A stretch of 64,000 nt of DNA from Stromatinia cepivora. Taxonomy: Eukaryota; Ascomycota; Leotiomycetes; Helotiales; Sclerotiniaceae. The first letter of the stretch is position 1, and each line of letters starts with the position of its first letter. Of this stretch, positions 34,041-44,796 are shown piece after piece. The notes beneath the pieces were generated by a model. That model searched no databases. It worked only from the letters and a program-made list of their open reading frames with translations, and was not told the DNA's origin. Made by a program: the position numbers and the translations under genes. Location of the stretch: the NCBI GenBank assembly GCA_014898415.1, contig RCTD01000034.1:186001-250000 (forward strand), read 5' to 3'.

Positions 34041-36594
34041 TTTGGAGGGATTTATGGATATGAAAAAGTTACGAATTTTCTTGATGCTTTACTTACTACC
34101 TTTCTGCCTTTAAGAGGCATGCTTTTTCTTACTTTTGTTTCTGTGGAGGAGAGGATTGGATGAGATGGATAGATTTGGGATATTACACGATACAAATACA
34201 ATTTTTAGCAGGGTGCTTATTGTTAGATTTGTTGTGAGGGGAGGAAAGGGAAGGGAAGGGGGGAGAAAAGGCGTTTCATATTTTTGAAGATTTTTCTTTT
34301 TGGAGATTTAACAGATTTCTTTTAAAAATAGATTGTCCGATAGGACGGGTGTGTAGAATTGATATTTATTTCATTTTTATGAGTAGTTCTACTTACTTAT
34401 CTTTGTGGATTTGTGTGTTTTGTATGTAATGTGTGTATTGGGGAGTGATATATACTTCAGTGAATCAAGATTTGCATATTTGGTTGTGAGAGTTACTAAT
34501 TAATAGATTATATCTCCGTACATAAATAAATCAAGCATTCATATATATTCGACACCAAGCCTCATATAAACTAACAAGCTACAAGTATATATACAACGAG
34601 TAAAACACTTTGTTTTTATCTCTTTATTTTTCAAAATAAATACAGCTAATCTTCCTCTAGGTACTAAAAATATATTCGCAATTGTATGAATTCGATTTCT
34701 TCTATGAATCGTTAGAGTCAGAGTGAGAGATTGGTCTTCCTTTCCTTTCCTTTCCTTTCCTTTCCTTTCCTTTCATCTAGAGCTCTAGATTAGATTTGAA
34801 TATATATATTCTTTCTGAGTTTATTACTAATAAATACTGCTTGAGAGTTTGGGGTCGAGGAAAGATGGAAAGGAAGGAGGTAAGTGGAGTTTTTTTATTG
34901 TATGGGGGATGAGCGATAGCGGGGATATTGGATGGTTTGGGTTGAGTTGGAGGTTGGATGGTTATTTATTTTGAATGATTGATTAGTTAATATTTAGGAT
35001 TGTTTCGCCTTTGGGTCATTTGGTCGGATTGTGTATGTATTTGTAAGATCTGATTATATGTGCTCAAGTATACTAGGCTAGAGAAAATAAATAATGATGT
35101 TGTTATGGTTAGCACTTTCGATACTCATATCCAGTGCATATGGTATGGCAGGGATCTATCTTATGGGGGATATATGGAGTACGAGCTCTGACTTACATAT
35201 CAAATGTAAAAACGACGGCTAGTGAGACATCCTAATGCTGACTGTTCGGGTATCGAGGTCCTTGGGGTTTATTATTGTGAACTAGATACGGCAGTGCATG
35301 TTCAAGATATGATACTGTGGGAGGTCTGATATTTTATAGCTTGATGAGATAGAGGAGCCTTGCGTTGAAAAAAGTTTAGGAGAATGTTGAATTTTATCTT
35401 AATTGGTGAAATTTGAAGATGACAATCGCTTATTTTTGATGTCTTGAATTGAGGCTTGGAAATTGGGTGGGGAGGATGGAGCGTGTGCAGTGGTTGGGGA
35501 GGAGTGTAAGGGTGAGAGTAGAAAGAAGGGGAAACAGAACTATATATTCCCCAATGATTGAACGGTTTACTGGAGGATATTTTGATCGGAACCAGATACC
35601 ACTAAATTGGAGAAGACAAAGCTGGTATGAGTCAACTTTAGCTCTTTTGCATCATGATCATCATCATCATCATCATCAACACGGAATAGAAAATCAGAAA
35701 CTCGGATTCGAGTCCAGGAAAAGACATGCCAAATGGGTAATCGATGTAAAGCAACAGAATGGCTTCTAAGATTGCCTAGCTCCAATATGCATATAAACAT
35801 ATGCAATCAATAAAATCTCCAAGTCCTTTATAACTTCTTTCTGAAAGCAAGGCCGTAGTGAAAATCGAGAAATAAGGAATTTACCTTATGAAAATCGGGA
35901 GAAAATGAAAAAAACCTGGCAGGATGTTGCAGTACATATTCGACTGGAAAGACATTATGAGTATTTTCAAAAAGCAAAATTTGAGAAGGTAATGTAAAGC
36001 TTGGGATGTTTGATGTGGAACATATTATGTGTGAGGGTTGAACTCGAGGAGGGAGGGAATGAGGGGGTAGCGAGGATTAAGGGGTGAGATTAATGATTTG
36101 GATTACTTGGAAGTTAGAGGGCAATACTGAGGTTGAGTGAAAGGAAAATCAATGAAAGGATTGCTGGATCTGTAATTGACTGGAAATCATTTATTTACCT
36201 GGATATGAAGTAAATGAAGTAACAGTGAATTGTTGTAGTAATTGACCCTCGATTGATACAATGTTTAGTTTTTGTACTATGATGTGATGTGAGATATTGA
36301 AAATGCGGGATGAGAAGAAATAATTCAACTGATTAATTCCAACGAAACGCCTCCCCCTCCGTGTTGACTTGATGGAGTCTGAAATTTGACGATGGAAACC
36401 ATACGTCACAAAGAACGACTCCATCTACGGAACGAGTATTTCTCTCTTTCCTCCTAATTATCACTTATATCCAATACTCAGCTAGCATCCTCACTTCAAT
36501 GCATAATTGCTTTTCTTATACAATTAATAAACAAACGCACTCATTTTCATTCAAATTCTTTCGATGCGCGAACCATTAATATCACAGGATCGAA
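34041..36594. other. 2.5-kb intergenic region
   Basis: AT-rich, no gene supported. It has a (TTTCC)n run at 34738-34773. A poly-His-encoding CAT run near 35653-35679 sits inside a non-ATG open frame that I do not take as a gene. Confidence 0.55.
34738..34773. repeat. (TTTCC)n pentamer repeat, 7 copies
   Basis: Uninterrupted pyrimidine pentamer run. Confidence 0.9.
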
Positions 36595-37293
36595 AATGCA
36601 AAAACTCGAGTCGGTAGAAGAGCTCCCGAAGCTCAGTATATGGAATTTTGATAATAACTCTTTCGCGCCGTTTTCTCGACTTTTCATTCAACTTCGATTA
36701 ATTATTTGGAGGTTTGAATGCTTTATTTAATAGGACTCGGAATATCAAGGTTGATGAAGTTGTCCGTTGTGTGAAAAAAAAAAGGTGATGTAATTTTGAT
36801 ATTTACACATAGGTTGAAGACCCCAGTACCAGCGATTCTGCATACTTGTAAAGATGCCCAGACTGAAGGATTGAGACACTATACAACTTGGAAATCGGTC
36901 ACGAATACCATCAGAAGAGTACTTTCAGATAATGACACTTTCATTGAAGAAACTCCAATCAAACAGACTCAAGTATTCATGAACTGGGAGGTGGATAGAG
37001 TTATGGCTACTATTCGTGGGAGAGACATGTAAAACCATAAGGTTCGAACTCGAGGATTCTACCTAGTATGGAGCAAATGATCTTAGGAACAAAATCAAAG
37101 AAAATAACTTGAAGTTCCTAGCTCTCAAGGTCCATAGTCTGAACGATGTTGAGGAATGGTTTGATTTGATATACCCATAAAGAGTACAGATACAAGAACT
37201 TGTTCTCTTCAATCGATTTTTCCATGAGTTCACATATACAGAGTTTTCAAAATCTGATATTATTTTTGGCAAACCCAAAGCATGGAAATTGTA
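36595..37293 (+). pseudogene. decayed 2EXR-domain gene, first copy
   Basis: An ATG near 36596 opens a frame with FAPFSRLFIQLRLIIWRFE, the signature of the fungal 2EXR domain (F-x-x-F-x-x-L-P-x-E-I/L-R-x-x-I-W). Here the expected Pro-Glu is lost. A stop follows. The next piece (about 36811-37032) contains PVPAILHTCKDAQTEGLRHY and a VFMNWEVDRV-type strand, both typical of the same domain family. A further frame (37075-37293) continues with Asn/Leu-rich sequence, one in-frame TAA, then IQELVLFNRFF. No intron with good signals joins them cleanly, so I read a degraded gene. Function of 2EXR proteins is unknown; they are strongly expanded in Leotiomycetes. Confidence 0.6.
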
Positions 37294-38050
37294 AGGGGAG
37301 AGCTAATGTTAGGGGTTTGTCAAAAGTACATTGAAAGCAGCTTTCGGGAATACAAGAAAGAAAGAAGAATGCTATCAGAGAATAGGCAACAAAAATGGAT
37401 ACCAACAATAAATTGCATCTTTAATAAACCAGTAGTTTGCATTGTTGAATGTTGAATGCAAGCCTGTATTCGTAAGAGATAGACTTAACTTTACTTTTTG
37501 GGGCACTTGTGAGGTTGGAGAAATTGCTGATAGGTGTGACAGGATGATACTGCAAATGAATGAGAAGCTTATTGTGGTTTCGATACCTAGATATTAATCA
37601 AATATTATTGTTTTTTTCTCACTTTGATATGATAGCTATTATCATCATTTCTACGTTAGTTGATTAGTTTGTAATAATATGGGAGAGGTCTCTTACCTAG
37701 GGGGAGTGCAAGAGGGTTTAATTGATAGAAATATGCTTCTAAGACAATAAAATATAACTATTTTTTACACTAATAAGTAGTTCCATTTCCAGAGCCTTTA
37801 AATTTTTTGGCTGAAACAATGCCTTGATGTGGTTCAAAGAGTGACTGCACATGAGAACCACTTCAAAATCTGTTTCCTTCTAAGGAAAAGATTTGGCAAT
37901 AAATCCTGTGTAATAATGCCAGTGCAATGCTATTGGTTGAAGCCACACCTCGCGGGAAAGAAGAGCGATGCAGAATTACCTTTTCTAGGTTTCAACTTGT
38001 AAAAGAAACACATTTCTCCGCAACCCAATCATTCTCTTCACATCATCAAC
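37294..38050. other. AT-rich spacer between two 2EXR relics
   Basis: No gene, repeat array or RNA signal recognised. Confidence 0.5.
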
Positions 38051-38058
38051 ATCCAAAG

Positions 38059-38793
38059 ATGAAAAAGCAAAAGGAGCATGCTCAGAAAGCTATCAAGAAT
38101 TGAATGGAAAAGACGACCCCTAGAGCTTCTCAAGGACTGGTTCACCGGACAATGACGAATTTAAGTTATTTCCTCGCCTTCCCATCGAGATTCAATTGAA
38201 GGTTTGGAGGATTTCATGCTTTAATACTACTCTCAACATTATCATATGCAAGGTCTGTTCGGTCTATCCTCCAACCCTTCAAATCAAGTGCCAAAGCTAC
38301 CGTCATGCACTTCTTTACACTCGCAAAGAGGCTCGTCATGAAGCCCTCAAGCATTTTGAGGTGTTTGAATTTGGTCGATATAAGACACAGAGAGATACCC
38401 AGCCAGTACAATAGCTAGAGCATATATCAATTGGACTGTGGACAGGGTTGTGGTAACTGACTTTGACTTATTTCATATCAAAGACGACGTAAGCACTTTT
38501 GTGCCGCGCACATCGAACTTCCCTCGTGGAGATGGAAGTATCGACTATTCTCTGTTGGAGCACCTCAGACAATGCACAGTTTTCCGCGATTAATCTTGAT
38601 GTTGATGACGTTCCTTGGATCGAGAAGCACTTTGAAAATAACATATCCTTGGGAAATTCAGGTACAAGAGTTTTTTCTCTTCAACTTACACCATGTCAAT
38701 GGAAGGAGGATCTTACGAAATGTAAGAAAATCGTCGATTTTACCACGGGACATATTTGAAGACCCATCGCTTTGGTAAACCCCACCAATAGAG
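38059..38793 (+). pseudogene. decayed 2EXR-domain gene, second copy
   Basis: The 2EXR core FKLFPRLPIEIQLKVWRIS is well kept at about 38160-38220. It is followed by ALLYTRKEARHEALKHFEVF, the family's TC/TR-x-E-R/A helix. A stop is met at 38411. In another frame YINWTVDRVVVTDFDLFHI (38430-38490) continues the domain, then a stop near 38592. A third frame ends with IQVQEFFLFNLHHVNG, which parallels the tail of the first copy. An upstream ATG near 38059 meets a stop after 14 codons. Two or more frameshifts or stops make this a pseudogene. Confidence 0.65.
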
Positions 38794-39471
38794 ACCAAAA
38801 TACTATTGGCGGAGATTTACCATGGCTTCACCAGAAATATGCTGCAAGAAGACATGCCGGCAGTCAAACTTTTGATTTCTCCCTCCATTTTCGAGGTCCA
38901 TAACCTGAAAACGTATGTTGAAGGCCGTTGTTGGTTGCAGATAAATAAGGGAGAGGGATATATTAGTAGAAAACGATGGTAACCCTGCTGCGGGGAGATG
39001 CAATTCTATCATTACTGAAACGCAAATCGAAGCATTTCTTATTCATTTTTTGGATATTGATATTTATTCGGCCACTCAGCGAACATTCACGAATCCGTGA
39101 GACTAGTTCATGAGATCAACGAACTCGTCGTGAATAAGAATGCTTAAACATGGCTGATAGCTTGAATAAAACAAAATAAAGAGGGACATTATATTTCTGC
39201 TAGAGATGTTGAATGTGAGAAATGCCATGATGCTTGATGGGAATGATATGATATTAAATATTATTTATTGAAATGGTAAATTTGCTCAAACCACGGTCGC
39301 AAAATCATAAAAAGCCCAAAACACCCTAAAAACTTTTACCGAACGCACTAAATCGCCACCTCCATACCTTCCATTCCTTACTAACGACTTTGTGATACCA
39401 AAACTCAATATATCCTCCGATAAATTTATAAAATAAAATGCGCCATCAACCTCAAACAATCAAAAAGAAAG
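38794..39471. other. AT-rich spacer and promoter of the DUS4-like gene
   Basis: No gene supported. The last ~150 bp before the ATG at 39472 is the likely promoter and leader. Confidence 0.5.
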
Positions 39472-41501
39472 ATGAACACCATCGAGCATAATGGCGCCGC
39501 TCCATCAAACCCCGCCTTAGATATAAAGTCCGTCAACATTCATCTCATTCCTCAAATTTTCCCCTACTCCTCCCAAAACCATATTAACTAACATCCAACC
39601 TAGTCCTCTTACCCTCTTCGATATAGCAAAACAAGAAGGAAGACCTTTATATACTTGTGCGCCTATGGTACGATATAGCAAGGTATGATTTCTCTGTCTG
39701 ATTACCAGATCTCTGCTTATGAGATACAAAGCTTGCGTTCCGAGAAACAGTTGCGCAGTATGGAGTTGATCTTTGTTGGACCCCTATGGTATGTTTAGTC
39801 TGATGAGCAAGGGTTATGGGGATGTAGGGCATGGAAGGAGTACTGATGAAGGCAGATTTTGGCAAAAGAGTTTAATCGTAGTGTGTTTGCACGTGATTCT
39901 GGTAAGCACGTGTATTTTTTTTCTTCTTTCTTTTCTTTAAGAGGTCATTTCTGGGCTTGGAGTCGAGTGGCTTGTATTGTCAGGAGAGAAGGGCAAATTA
40001 CTACGTGGAAGAGACTCGGTTTATTTGCTTGGTCGTGTTTTCACAGGAGGTTGGTAACGCCAACAGCAGAGAAATCTTTACCCACTCCACGACTTCACGC
40101 AGTACTCATGTCATTCGCATGTATGCAAATAAAATATGGAGGAGCCGTGTACTTCACTAGCTCACGCGATCTTATTGAACGTGCAAGTGCCGTGATTTTT
40201 GTACCTTCAGGTGGCGTGAATGCGTATATCTTAACCTTACCCACGACTGCTTATTACCTTTCTCTACACCTTCTTTCACATCCCATCTCCAACCTCCTCA
40301 TCCTCCTTCCCACCACCTCACACCCCACCCAACCCCACTAACCCCCCCTAGATTTCACCACCTCCCCCACCAGCGGCCCCACAATCGCCCAATTCGGCGT
40401 CTGCTCGCCCCTCGAAATATCTCGCTCCACCACCCTCATCGCCCCCTACGTAAACGGCATCGATATAAACTGTGGGTGTCCACAATCATGGGCCTGTGCC
40501 TGTTCCATCGGCGCAGCTTTAATGCATAAACGTGAACTTGTTGCTGAGATGGTTAAGGAGGCGAAGAGTGCTTTGAAACGAGAGGGGTTTGAGGGGAGGA
40601 AAACAGTTAGTGTGAAGATTAGGATTCATCGGGATTTGAGGTATGTTTTTATTTTCTGATTTTGGGCTGGGTGAAGGGTGACGGGGAGAAAGTGGGGAGA
40701 AAGAGAGCATGGCTAATGTGAAACAGGGATACCATAGATTTTATTAAAACCGTGCAAGATGCCGGGGTAGATTTCCTCACTATCCACGGCCGTATGCGTT
40801 CGACTCCTTCCTCTCACCCTGTTAATCTCGACGCCATCAAATTACTAAACACACATACCACAGTTCCCACCCGTAAGTATAATCGTTTCATTAAACCCTT
40901 TGTCGTCACTACCTAATTCTATTCCCCGATCTCAAACTCCACTTACCTATTTCCCCATATACACTTCCCTCGTTCCCAATCTAGCTTCCTCAACTCCCAC
41001 GTTCCTCATTCCCTCACTTTCCCCATTCTCCGACTTTCCCCATTCCCTCACTTTCCCTCCTCCCCTCCCCCTCAAAAAAATCCCCACCAACTAACCCCCC
41101 ACCCCCCACAGTCTCCAACGGCGACATAACCACCCTCCTCTCCGCGCACCAACACACCCAATACACCCACGTCTCGGGCGTAATGTCCGCACGGGGACTC
41201 CTCTCCAACCCCGCCCTCTTCGCAGGTTACACCTCCACACCCTGGGAATGCGTCGATGTATTTCTAAATCGAGTTATGCGACAACCGATCCCGTTTAAAA
41301 CTTGTTGTGCATCATTTGGGGGAGATGTGTGGGAGTGGTGGGGGCGGGGGCGGGGGCGGGGGAGGAGGGGGAGGAGGAGGAGGAGGAGGAAAATCACTAT
41401 TAAATAAAGAAGAGAGAATGAGATTGATAGAGTGTAGGGATATGATTGATGTGATTGATTTTATAGATGAGGTGAGGGGGGGTGGAGTGAGGAGATTATA
41501 G
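39472..41501 (+). CDS. DUS4: tRNA-dihydrouridine(20a/20b) synthase, DUS4-like, with a 1-nt frameshift
   Basis: Seven exons: 39472-39527, 39604-39682, 39732-39788, 39856-39901, 40352-40640, 40727-40872, 41112-41501. Junction phases agree throughout. The enzyme is an FMN-dependent reductase of uridines in the tRNA D-loop. Hallmarks are YTCAPMVRYSKLAFR (FMN-binding start), DLCWTPM, GIDINCGCPQSWA with the catalytic Cys, VSVKIRI, LTIHGR, VSNGDI-like LSNGDI, and VMSARGLLSNPALF. At 41297-41300 an AAAA run shifts the frame. Losing one A restores KLVVHHLGEM, the expected family motif, leading to a run of about 19 Gly and a tail ending at 41501. Without it translation ends at 41407 with an Arg/Gly tail. 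The DUS4 rather than DUS1 call rests on the APMVRYSK start and lack of zinc-finger extension. Confidence 0.88.
41332..41391 (+). repeat. G-rich GGC/GGA triplet run inside DUS4 C-terminus
   Basis: GGGGGC repeats followed by GGAGGA repeats. In the restored frame it codes for an almost pure Gly run, and in the unrestored frame for Arg/Gly/Trp. Such a run is slip-prone. Confidence 0.85.
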
Positions 41502-42328
41502 ATAGATAGAGTGGGTTTTCTGGTTTCTAGTTTCTGGTTAGTTAGTTGGAAAAGATTGGTGAAGTGAAGATTATGTTGTATATCTACCTAACCTAGTACC
41601 TAATGTACTACCTACTCACCATCCTTATATTTTTATATCCATGTCATACTATACCATACCATGCCATGTCTTTTCATACATACATACATACATACATACA
41701 TACATACATACATACATACATACAACAAAACAAAACCTCTACTTAAACTCCGATTCCGATTTATGAATAAATCATCTCTTACCCAAGAAATAAAGAAAGG
41801 AAGCAAGAAAGATGATTTATTCGAATGTATGTAGACTCCAATTAATTATTGGCCTTTTTTTTGAGAGAGGGGGAGAAGGGGCAAATAACTAACTGTATAT
41901 AAGATCTTCTATGACATGCCTAGCGGGGGAAGTAGACAGGAAGTAGGTATTCATACCTACCTACTCAAGATAACAAAGATCTTTATTAACAATTCAATAA
42001 ACATTAATTTATTATATTCTATATCCCTAAAGGGTATTTATTACTAAGTAATAACTGATCCTCTCCAATCTCTGATCTCTGACTGACTGCCTACTATGTA
42101 GATACAATACTCCCGAAAAAAAGTGAAAAGAGACGCAAGCAAGAAATTAAGTCGCACGCTCTGAGTATCCTATCTTTACAAAACCATATCATATCAAAGA
42201 GTATCTTCATCCAACTCCATACTGCGCAATCGCCTATGACCAAATCTCGAGATCTATCCATATTATCCATACTCCAGAAACCACACATTTGCCTTCGAAT
42301 CATTATCGAAACCGATATTCTCGAACAA
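41502..42328. other. intergenic, convergent 3' ends
   Basis: Between the 3' ends of the DUS4-like gene and the minus-strand Cys/His protein gene. It contains a (CATA)n microsatellite at 41675-41724 and no gene. Confidence 0.6.
41675..41724. repeat. (CATA)n microsatellite, about 12 copies
   Basis: Uninterrupted tetranucleotide run. Confidence 0.95.
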
Positions 42329-44796
42329 TCAAGCCGATTTTGTCGAATTCTCCCTCGTTAGCTTTCTCCTTGTATCAGAAGAATCCCCTCTAATTCCACG
42401 TCCTCTACTACCTTCCATTCCACCACCTCCCCTCAAACGACCTCTCTCCTCTCTCGTATGTACCTTTCTATTATTGGACTTAAGCTTCCCAGAATAAATA
42501 TCTGGTCCCCAATTCCTCATATCCGCCCCCCTGTGTCCTCCTGGAAATGACGCATTGGTTGGCAAACTTCCACCTTGACATCCATATTCCCCTCTCTCAT
42601 GTGCAAATCTTAAACCTTCCATCACAACTCTCCATCGCCACTCTGAAGAAATTTCACTGGATGCTTGTGAGTTGTTTGTATTGTTGTAGCTTGGGACACT
42701 GGGTGTAAGACCATTGACTGTAAATCCAGTTTTCCAATCTTTGGCACACCCCCAAGTGTGAAACCGGGTTATTGCGCAGTTAGGTATCGGGCAGTAGTGA
42801 CTTGATGTTGCGGGATATGGATTTTCGAGTGTTTGTTCGGACGATGATCCAGGGCTACGGTAAAAAGAGAGAGAATGGAGACAGGTACCTGGGATATGCA
42901 CGTATTGACACTGTTGGGATTGGTTGATGGGAGGATCTCTTGGTGGATATTTCCAGGGCCAGCTGCTGAGAGGAGGTGGTCGAAATGAACAGCCATTCTC
43001 ACTCGTAAAATCTGGGCAGATCTGCTGGAGCATACAATTTGGCACTGAACATTTGAAGTCGGGTGACGTAAAGGAAGAAGGACATATGTGGCGGTGGGTT
43101 CGTGGGAGCAGCAACACAGCTCTTTGAATATCGTCGGCAGTGTTTGTCAGGGGAATGAGGTTCTTGAATGATGATGGCTTTGATCGGTAGATGTGTGGTG
43201 GGTAGACCGTTTGATTAGTAGATATCCTTCTCCGTGGACTAGTATTTGTGCTGGAAGCTTTATGTGAGGGATCTGCAGACAGTTGTTTGGTTGGTGAAGT
43301 AGGAGTAGACATATGATCTGTCTTTCCCGACACGGGTGTCCGTAGCATTGACTTGTCTACCAACGAAATATTGAGCTGTGATTGAATTGGGGTTGGCGAC
43401 TGGGGCGGAGACTGAACAATAGTTTGTTGTTGGAAAGCATCAACAGAATTCGAGAGAGGATTCCATGGCAACTGTGAGGAAACCATAGGCACCGGCGATG
43501 GTACCTGGTGAAGGAAAATTGGAGTTATCGGCCTTTGGCTATATGCATTGAAATGACTATAGGGACCAAATGTAGTACGTTGATGGCTTTGAGCAGACCA
43601 TGTTCTGGATCTATTAAGAAGTGGATGAAATTTTGCTTGTGTATGGAAAGCACGACCCTGTTCTACCATAAATCCTGGTTCCTGAAGAACGGAATATTTC
43701 AATTGAGATAGTGTCTGTACAGTAGGTACTGATGCAAATGGAGGTATGGGACTCATAAATTCTGATGACATAACACTGGACGGAGAGAAAGGCTTCTGCA
43801 AGATACAGTTAGCAACTCCCATTTGACAGATTCCAACACATCAAGACTTACAGCGTCGGGATTGAACCTAATAGCTGACTTTGGAAGTTCCATATCTTCG
43901 ACAGCAATGGCAAGTTCGTTTTCAGTGACCAATCGTGCCCCTTTAATTGCTGCATTTTTTATCTCAATGGGTAACCTCGCAAGCCTCTCCTTCTCGCAAA
44001 GATCATCAGTCTGAGCTAGGACTCTTGAATGAATATTCATAAGGTGATCGAGTTCATACTGGGGAGCACCCAGAGCCCTTTTCATGGAAACAATACCCTG
44101 CATCATATGCTTGATAGCGTGTATCACTCTATGTGGATCATTAATCACCACATCCCATAAAGGTAAGGCTCCTTCGATATAAGAAGGAGTATCATGGCGT
44201 TCTGCTTCGCATAGTTCTTCAACTTCCATATTCTTTGCCTTCGCGAGTTTCGGGGAAGCGTTGTAATGATCAATTTTTGGCTTTGTTGTAGCGACCGGGA
44301 ATTTGAATGGAGGAAGAAGTTCTTTTTGTGGAGGGTTTGTTGTCTCTATTGCGATGAAATCCGGAAATTCTGTCGTAGCCTCGCTTTCAAAATCTTCGTC
44401 TTTAATGATGGAAATATCACGATCTTTATTTTCAGTCGGAGAATTCCAAGGTGTATTTGCCTCCTCTACCTCAGCCGCAGTTTCGTCAGACATAATACTC
44501 GTACATTCTGCAGTAGTGGGGGATAGAAGGACATGCTCCTTCTCCCCAATTGAATGACTTCCGGGAGAAGACATTTCTTTTTGGGGCGTAACAGGAAGAG
44601 GTGGAAGAGAGGGATGGTGAATTCGACGAGGTGGTTTCGGCACTTGAGATGTAAATAATGATCCCCAGTTAGGTGTGGTGACAGTCTTCTGTGCTGAAGG
44701 TTTAGGACTTGAAGAAAGTGCAGGGAATTCTTCAGTGTTATCAATTTGAAGCATCTTTGTTGATTTTTTCTTCTTAGGGTTGTTGCCCGGTTCCAT
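42329..44796 (-). CDS. hypothetical protein with C-terminal Cys/His clusters
   Basis: Two exons, 44796-43852 and 43795-42329, are joined in phase 0 across a 56-nt intron with GTAAGT and GCTAAC. The product is about 803 aa. The N-terminal half is Ser/Pro/Glu-rich and mostly disordered, with EEFPALSSSP near the start (a pattern seen in RNA-associated proteins). It also has a helical section (about residues 220-310). The C-terminal half has spaced Cys/His groups: HICPSSF, FKCSVPNCMLQQICPDF, CQYVHIPGTCLH and HYCPIPNCAITRFHTWGCAKDW. They look like an atypical zinc-binding region. The extreme C-terminus is Arg/Gly-rich (RLRGGGGMEGSRGRGIRG), an RGG-like tail. RNA binding is a reasonable inference, not shown. 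The family is not recognised. Confidence 0.78.

Noticed and set aside
35709..35720. GGATTCGAGTCC resembling a tRNA T-arm
   Set aside because: The stem is only three pairs, and no acceptor, D-arm or anticodon arm can be found at the right distance. A similar GGTTCGAACTC near 37041 failed the same test.
35449..35769. Open frame encoding a poly-His stretch
   Set aside because: It starts at a TTG rather than an ATG, the His run comes from a CAT microsatellite, and there is no domain or gene-like context.
39859..40341. 160-codon plus-strand frame
   Set aside because: It is a read-through of exon 4 into the 450-nt intron of the DUS4-like gene, and the exon junctions give the conserved protein instead.
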